From Datisca glomerata (lineage: Eukaryota > Streptophyta > Magnoliopsida > Cucurbitales > Datiscaceae), in the NCBI GenBank assembly GCA_003255025.1, contig QANY01002366.1, forward strand, positions 565,509 through 629,508: a DNA stretch of 64,000 bases, written 5' to 3'. Of this stretch, positions 58,540 through 64,000 are shown piece by piece (position 1 is the first letter of the stretch; every line of letters begins with the position of its first letter). The position numbers were made by a program, and so were the translations under genes. The notes under the pieces are model-generated. The model saw nothing but the letters and a program-made list of their open reading frames with translations. It had not been told where the DNA came from and searched no databases.

Positions 58540-58770
58540 CTCGCAGACCTAACCCCATCCACCCTCGAAGGACAGCACGAGAGACGAGAGAGGCGACTTC
58601 TCTCGACGATGGAGGAGTGGCACCTGCTCTGCTCGGTTGCTCACGATGACGAAGGAGTGGCACCTACTCTGCTCGGCTGCTCGTGTGACGAAGGAGTGGC
58701 ACCTGTTTGCTCGATGACGAAGGGGAGATCTAGTTTGTTTCTTAGCATATGTTTGATTTTTAAATGAATG
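58540..58770 (+). repeat. ~35-45-bp tandem unit, possible exon piece
   Basis: GACGAAGGAGTGGCACCT recurs about four times (58605-58720). A 116-residue frame (58417-58767) spans it but matches nothing I recognise. Confidence 0.5.
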
Positions 58771-59226
58771 TGTTTTCAATTAAAGTTAGTACATCTGGAT
58801 TCTAGACGATGTGAGTGTTTTTTTCGTTTGATTTTTTTCCTTATGTAACAACTAATTCTCACATTCTTCGTATAAAAAAATTCACTTTACTCTGAATTTC
58901 AATCAATCTTGCTTTAAAAATGACTTTGATGCATTGTTGGGTAGTTTAGGTTGGAAGTATGTTGCAGAAGCAATTTTACTATGTTTGAGATGCTTGAAAG
59001 AAATAAACGTATCAATGGTGATTTTTCTACCTATCTTATGTAATTGTGACTAACATTTGCCTATATTTTGTATGAAACATGAATACTTCTTGCATAAACA
59101 ATAAGAAGTTACTAGTATAATTTATGTTTTTGGCTTTTGGATTTGATTTGAATATATTTCCAACCTGAGCAACATATGTCTCAGTCATCTGTATATATTT
59201 TAATATGCCAATTCATGACTGTGCAG

Positions 59227-59504
59227 CTTCTGAAGGAATTTCCTTGGGCCTAGTATCGAGGAACTTACAAGGATCTGAAAATTAATTTGGTTTGACCAGG
59301 AAAAGATGTTGCTTTGGGTAAGTATATGAATGTGTAAGAGTGAATGTATTTAATGAAGTTCTTGTGTTTTTTGCTAACTTCATAAACTACTTCCCAGGAG
59401 TTGATAGTGTGGGTACAATTTCAGCATCTCTTGTAATCTATGCTTCGATTCAAGCATTACAACCAAATCTCATCATTAACGCAGGAACTGCTAGTGGCTT
59501 CAAG
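59227..59504 (+). pseudogene. MTN: Captured fragment of 5'-methylthioadenosine nucleosidase
   Basis: The host enzyme removes adenine from methylthioadenosine in the Yang (methionine) cycle. Two exon pieces with a real intron are visible: 59227-59317 (FPWA-stop-YRGTYKDLKIN, then PGKDVALG) and 59398-59504 (GVDSVGTISASLVIYASIQA, then NLIINAGTASGF). GTPASL-like and NAGTA-GGF blocks are hallmarks of plant MTN proteins. The intron 59318-59397 has GTAAGT and CAG borders and the codon phase is kept (G split 1/2). Two Trp codons have become stops at 59251 (TAG) and 59293 (TGA). It covers only about 60 residues. The retained intron shows that genomic DNA was captured. Confidence 0.85.
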
Positions 59505-59695
59505 TATTCCTGTTAGCAGAATCACTATTCTTACTAGTTTACCATTAATATTAATGGCTTAAGTCTCTCCCTGCCCTTCTCGTTCTCTTCTTTCTTATTC
59601 TTCCTGAAGCACTGGTTTTCTCATTCAAGTTTCTTGAAATGAGTGACAGTATATGTACTTGTATAATATTTGAAAGTTTTATGTTTGTCTTCCAG

Positions 59696-60010
59696 GGTCC
59701 AACAACGAATCTTGGCGCCAAGGTTTAGATGGATTGGCTTCAAGATCAGCTGAATATTATAAGCCAGGAACTCACTTTGCTAAGTGGTAAGTCAAGTTAT
59801 ATTCTTATTAAAACCCAATGCTTCAACAAGATCTTTTAATTCTTGTATTCAATGTCTTAGTACCTGTGTGTCATATAACATGATTAACTTAACTTCACAG
59901 GCGGACAATAGTTAGCATTCCTTGTGGCCCATCTGCCTGGCTGTTAAGGAAGCTGCATGAGGACTTGCACGATATGATGCCATCTCTCAAGCAAACCTTC
60001 ACATTGAAAG
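59696..60010 (+). pseudogene. FBA: Captured fragment of fructose-bisphosphate aldolase (class I, plastid type)
   Basis: The host enzyme cleaves or forms fructose-1,6-bisphosphate. Exon 59696-59786 reads NESWRQGLDGLASRSAEYYK then GTHFAKW. Exon 59901-60010 reads RTIVSIPCGPSA, then LAVKEAA-stop-GLARYDAISQ after a one-base deletion near 59936. The FAKWRTV block has the active-site region of class I aldolase, and the QGLDGLASR form is that of plastid enzymes. The intron 59787-59900 has GTAAGT and CAG borders, and the Trp codon is split across it. The stop at 59958 replaces Trp (TGA). It covers about 65 residues, on the same strand as the MTN piece. Confidence 0.88.
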
Positions 60011-60499
60011 ACATACTTTTATTTATTTTTGCTAAATCCTAATCATGATAAAACAAGAAATCCACTTATTCTGTGTGCATTTGTTCTGGTTTTCATTTTT
60101 GGTTCTGGTTAACTAATTTAACCTGCAAATTTGCAAGTCTTGATATATCCATTTGGAAGGTTTGGTTATTTGATATTTCTATTATTATCTTTCTGTAATA
60201 GTTCCCTTATGTAGTCTTGCTTGTCAATTTGGGCTCACAGTTTCTGTGCCTATTATGCCAAACATTTTGGGACCAAGTATTGAAGTGACTATTGACGTTT
60301 TCCAACTTAGGCTCACAGTTTCTGTTCTTTTCAAATTTAGAATCAATATATGCCTTATTGTTGATGGGTAATTGCTTTTGGGATTTTGATTTCAAATAAT
60401 TTTAATAGCTCTTAAAAACACATGTATGTTTGTGAAGGCTGAGACATTAGTAAGATGAACAATTTCCACTCTATTTTTTTCTCTTTTTAATATATTTTT
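60011..60499. other. Filler after the aldolase fragment, no gene recognised
   Basis: T-rich sequence with a repeated GGGCTCACAGTTTCTGT/AGGCTCACAGTTTCTGT word at 60232 and 60310. Confidence 0.5.
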
Positions 60500-60672
60500 T
60501 TCCCGGAGGATAAAACCGTAAAACAAAACCGCATCGAACCGGTTGGACGGTTCGGTCTGGTTTGGTTTACGTTGAATCGGTGGTTCATTTTGGTTCTGAT
60601 ATTTAAAAAATGATATTTACGGTTTGGTTCAAAAAACACGCATAAACCGAGCCGAACCGATTATACTCCTAA
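60500..60672. repeat. CGGTT-rich block (right)
   Basis: AACCGGTTGGACGGTTCGG and GAGCCGAACCGATT words, partner of 58310-58480. Confidence 0.4.
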
Positions 60673-60759
60673 CGCAATCCACTAATTTTTTTTAATTTTT
60701 AATTTTTATACTCTTCTTATATAATATCAAATCAAATGTCAATTTATCATGACTTGAAC

Positions 60760-61440
60760 ACTTAAAGATGATCTTGTAGTCAACTTGTACACTACATGAT
60801 GACTATAAGATAATCGTATAACACATCATCTAGTGTATAAGATGACTACAAGATCAACATGTAATGCATCATGAACTGTTTAACACGATCATGTAGCCAT
60901 CTTGATTCTACAAGATGACTTCATGATTATCGTGAAGTATACACGATCAACTACAAGATTATCGTGAGTTTAGGTTCGGTTCGGTTCTCTGGTTCATCAT
61001 TGTTAATTAAAAATATTTGTTAAAAATATTTTCAAATGATATTATTAAAACATAATATAAAATCAAAATAATATAAAAAGAAATATTTTTAAATGATATT
61101 ATCGTGAGCACTTCAAGATTTATTACAAGTCAATCTTGTAATCATCTTGTACACTACACGATGACTACATGAAGTGTACAAGATGACTCCAAGATCATCT
61201 TGTAGTGCATCATGAACTGTTCAAGATAATCATGTAGTCATCTTGTCTATATGATAACTTCAAGATTATCGTGAAATATACACGATCAAATATAAGATTA
61301 TCGTGAGTTCGGGTTCGATTCCTAGTTCGTTATTATTAATTAAAAATATTTTTTAAAAATATTTTCAAATGATATTATTGAAAAAATAATATAAAAAATA
61401 TAAAAATATTTTCAAATGATATTATCATGAGCACTTCATG
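60760..61440. repeat. Inverted array, left arm (two forward units)
   Basis: Two ~330-bp units: a palindrome cluster (GATCTTGTAGTCAACTTGTA, CATGATGACTACAAG), a GGTTCGGTTCGG word, an AT-rich AAATATTTTCAAATGATATT block, then TCGTGAGCACTTCA. Unit starts are near 60765 and 61110. Confidence 0.88.
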
Positions 61441-61784
61441 ATGCGTACAAGACGATCTTGAGTCATCTTGTACACTACAAAATGGCTACAAGATAATCGT
61501 GTAACGCATCATTAAGTGTACAAGATGACTATACGATCATCTTGTAATACATTATGAAGTGTTAATGTCATCTTGAACACTTCATGAAGTGTTTATGTCG
61601 CTCTTGTAGATGACTACATGACCGTCTTGAACACTTCATGATGTATTACAAGACGATCATGTAGTCATCTTGTATAATTCATGATATGTTACAAGGGGAG
61701 GGATTGCTTATTTTATTACTGAGGACAATTATTTTATAGTCATTGTGTAGTGTACAAGATGACTACAAGATCATCTTGTATGCA
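61441..61784. repeat. Centre of the inverted array
   Basis: Further palindromic units of TGTAGTCATCTTGTA between the two arms. Orientation switches somewhere in here. Confidence 0.7.
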
Positions 61785-62760
61785 TCATGAAGTGCTCACA
61801 ATAATATCATTTGAAAATATTTTTATATTTTTTATATTATTTTTTTCAATAATATCATTTGTAAATAATCTTAAAAAATAGTTTTAATTAATAATGATGA
61901 ACAGAGAACCGAAACGAACGAAACCCAAACTATGATAATCTTGTAGTTAATCGGTATATATCACGATAATATTAAAGCCATCTTGTAAAATATCAAATGA
62001 CTACATGATCGTCTTTAGCAGTTCATGATGCACTATAAGTTGATCTTGTAGTCATTCTATACACTTCATGATGTGTTACACGATTATCTTGTAGTCATCA
62101 TGAAATGCTCACGATAATATCATTTGAAAATATTTCTAAAATTATTTTATAATTAATAATGACAAACTAGGAACCGAACCGAGCCGAACTCATTATCATC
62201 TTGTAGAGTATTGTGTATATTTCATGATAATCTTGAAGCCATCTTGTAAACTATAAGATGACTACATGATCGTCTTGAACAGTTCATGATGCACTAGAAG
62301 ATGATCTTGTAGTCATCTTGTACACTTCATGATGTGTTACATGATTATCTTACAGTCATCGAATAGCGTACAAGATGATTACAAAATTGTCTTGCATGCA
62401 TCATGAAGTGCTCAGATAATATCAGTTGAAAATATTTTTATATTTTTATTATTTTAATTTTATATTATTTTTTCAATAATATAATTTGAAAATATTTTAA
62501 AAAAATATTTTTTAATTAATAATGACAAGCTGGAAATCAAACCGATCTGAATCCAAACTCATGATAATCTTTACAGTTGTTCGTGTATACTTCACTGTAA
62601 TCTTGTAAACTACAAGATGACTATATGATCGTCTTGAGTAGTTTATGATGAACTACAAGTCGATCTTGTAGTCATCTTGACACTTCATGATGTGTTATAC
62701 GGTTATCTTATAGTCATCATGTAGTGTATAAGATGACTACAAGATCGTCTTGTTCTCAAG
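61785..62760. repeat. Inverted array, right arm (three reverse units)
   Basis: Three units that are the reverse complement of the left-arm units: TGAAGTGCTCACAATAATAT, AATATCATTTGAAAATATTT, an ACCGAACCGAG word, then TGTAGTCATC palindromes. Starts are near 61785, 62100 and 62400. Confidence 0.88.
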
Positions 62761-62884
62761 TTAAGATATATTTAATCTATATATTTATTTAAATAGAAAT
62801 ATATATATAAAGATTGAGTGTTGAAAAATAATAAGTTGATATTTGATTCTATATTATGTAAGAAGGGTATAAAAGTATAAAATG

Positions 62885-62980
62885 GAGAAAAAATTGGTGG
62901 ATAGTTTAGCCAAAATTAGGAGAAAAATGTATTTTAGTAAATAAGGTTTTCTAAGGGTGTACTTTAGGCAAAAACACTAT
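62885..62980. repeat. Right TIR of the Pack-MULE-like element
   Basis: Ends TGTACTTTAGGCAAAAACAC. See 58204-58290. Confidence 0.8.
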
Positions 62981-63200
62981 GTATTTCCTTATCTTTAGTG
63001 GAGATAAATAAGAGCTTCAAAAGAGTCCCAAAGCACCAAACACCCACCACTTATACTTCAAAAGGAGGTGGACTCTTTTCTACACAAGGGAGAAGAGAGA
63101 GCGAGCCGGAGATAGTCTTAAGGGTTTTTAGAATAAATATGCCTTTTTCATTTGCCTTAAGGATTTTAATACCCCCTTTTGAAAATAAAGAATTTTATAC
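62981..63200 (+). repeat. Gypsy-type LTR, right piece (end approximate)
   Basis: It resumes the LTR interrupted at 58203 (CCTTATCTTTAGTGGAGATA). The LTR's true end is not fixed. Confidence 0.4.
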
Positions 63201-63299
63201 CCCTAACCCACTAACTTGCAATCTTTCTATTCCTTCATCATTTTTTTCTTTTTCAATGCACGTGTCAAATCAATTTAATAATATTTTATTCTTCTTCTA

Positions 63300-63560
63300 C
63301 TTCTTTATTTTTCAACAAAGTTTTTTCTTCTACTTGAAGGGTTCAAGTAGTTTTTTCATGACTATTTGAACCCTTTAAGTAGTTTTTTTCTCAGTCAACA
63401 CTCATACATCGAGCGACTACTTAAAAAATTCAAGTAATTGTTTATGACTACTTGAAGGGTTCAATTAAATTTTTTTTATCAGTCAACTACTCATACACCG
63501 CGTGACTATTTGAAAGGTTCAAGTAGTTGTTTATGACTACTTGAAAGGTTCTACACCCAT
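63300..63560. repeat. Palindromic ACTTGAAGGGTTCAAGT array
   Basis: About six units of CTACTTGAAGGGTTCAAGTAG and its reverse form, some separated by TCAGTCAACACTCATACA. Each unit is nearly its own reverse complement. Confidence 0.85.
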
Positions 63561-63703
63561 AATTTTACACCCACAAGGCCTCAAATACTCTCTTCACTTG
63601 AGTAGTTTTATCCTCCACGTTCATTGCACAGTACTTAACCCACAATTTCGTTTCTTTCTTTCATAAACTATTTGTAGAAATACTTAATATATCTATATGT
63701 GTG

Positions 63704-64000
63704 CATTACTAGAAACACAGCTATTACCAACAATCTTGGAGATCTATACTGCAGATGTTGATAATATATTGTCAAAAATGCCGTCACAGTCACTCAAAGA
63801 TTGCTTGAAAATCACAAAGAGAAAAAAGGAACGTGAAAATATTAGCTTGACACATGTGTGGTTACTCAAGTCAGTGAAGTGAAGGGGCAGAATTCTAGTA
63901 AAGTGAGAGTGTAGAATGTGATATATAGCCATGAGTTTGACTCTATATATAGAGTTTTCTTGCTTGGAATTTCATAATATGTAACGGTTTCATATTTATT
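63704..64000 (+). mobile_element. Possible CACTA-type left end
   Basis: CATTACTAGAAACACAGCTA is close to the CACTACTAGAAAAACAGC-like start of CACTA elements, followed by TTACCAACAATCTTGG of the kind common in their subterminal repeats. Only this end is in view. Confidence 0.3.

Larger units (their letters stand above)
58204..62980. mobile_element. Pack-MULE-like chimeric element (4.78 kb)
   Basis: Terminal inverted repeats of about 80-90 bp (GTGTTTTTACCTAAAGTAC on the left, GTGTTTTTGCCTAAAGTAC reverse-complemented on the right). Flanking 10-bp duplications are GTATTTCCGT (58194-58203) and GTATTTCCTT (62981-62990), one mismatch. Inside are intron-containing fragments of two host genes and a large inverted palindromic array. 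No transposase is seen, so it is non-autonomous. Assignment to MULE rests on TIR and duplication length. Three extra bases (ATA) sit at the right end. Confidence 0.8.

Noticed and set aside
58417..58767. 116-residue ORF as a third captured host gene
   Set aside because: It spans a tandem repeat of GACGAAGGAGTGGCACCT and I cannot match it to any protein. It is kept as a repeat only.

Overview
This window looks like nuclear heterochromatin from a flowering plant, most likely a eudicot. It is AT-rich, introns have GT-AG borders, and nearly every protein trace belongs to a plant transposon lineage: MULE, FAR1-type MULE, CACTA, Copia, and Ty3/gypsy of the Tat and Tekay/Del types. The order of elements suggests repeated nesting. 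I found no intact host gene. Almost every coding trace is broken by stops or frameshifts, so most are annotated as pseudogenes.

Layout. 1-4082 is the right part of one MULE, and 4182-13745 is a complete second copy of the same family in the same orientation. The complete copy is bounded by terminal inverted repeats and a perfect 9-bp target duplication. It carries a ULP1-like (C48) protease gene on + and a mudrA transposase gene on -, which converge. Every intron and non-coding gap in these elements holds arrays of one short palindromic motif, about TGTAGTCATCRTGTAG. 14040-20010 is a Copia element (gag-pol on +, 3' LTR with a row of hairpins). 20010-22385 holds little that I recognise except a CACTA-type end. 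22390-23871 is a FAR1/FRS-like transposase pseudogene that resumes at 37607.

23872-37601 is a complete 13.7-kb Tat-lineage gypsy element inserted into that FAR1 pseudogene, with two ~1.06-kb LTRs and a perfect TTTAA duplication. Its gag-pol runs on -. An extra gene on + encodes a plant mobile domain (PMD) and has its own TATA box. 37727-42730 is a second, internally deleted Tat-like element that keeps gag, the integrase tail and another antisense ORF but lacks most of pol. 42740-46715 is a deleted Tekay/Del-like gypsy (LTR, primer site, gag, polypurine tract). 46720-50430 is the 5' part of a Copia on -, a sister of the one at 14801. 50646-53020 is a Copia integrase remnant on +. 53031-57324 is another Copia on -.

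57690-63200 is a gypsy-type LTR split by a 4.8-kb MULE-like element (58204-62980). That element carries intron-containing fragments of two unrelated host genes, 5'-methylthioadenosine nucleosidase and fructose-bisphosphate aldolase, so it is a Pack-MULE-like chimera. Its right half is a large inverted array built from the same kind of short palindrome seen in the MULEs of the first 13 kb. The window ends with a short palindromic array and a possible CACTA end.

The working parts act only within elements: transposases on TIRs, and gag-pol on LTR transcripts. The most unusual features are the shared palindromic motif in two MULE families, the double gene capture, and the antisense gene with its own promoter inside the Tat element.
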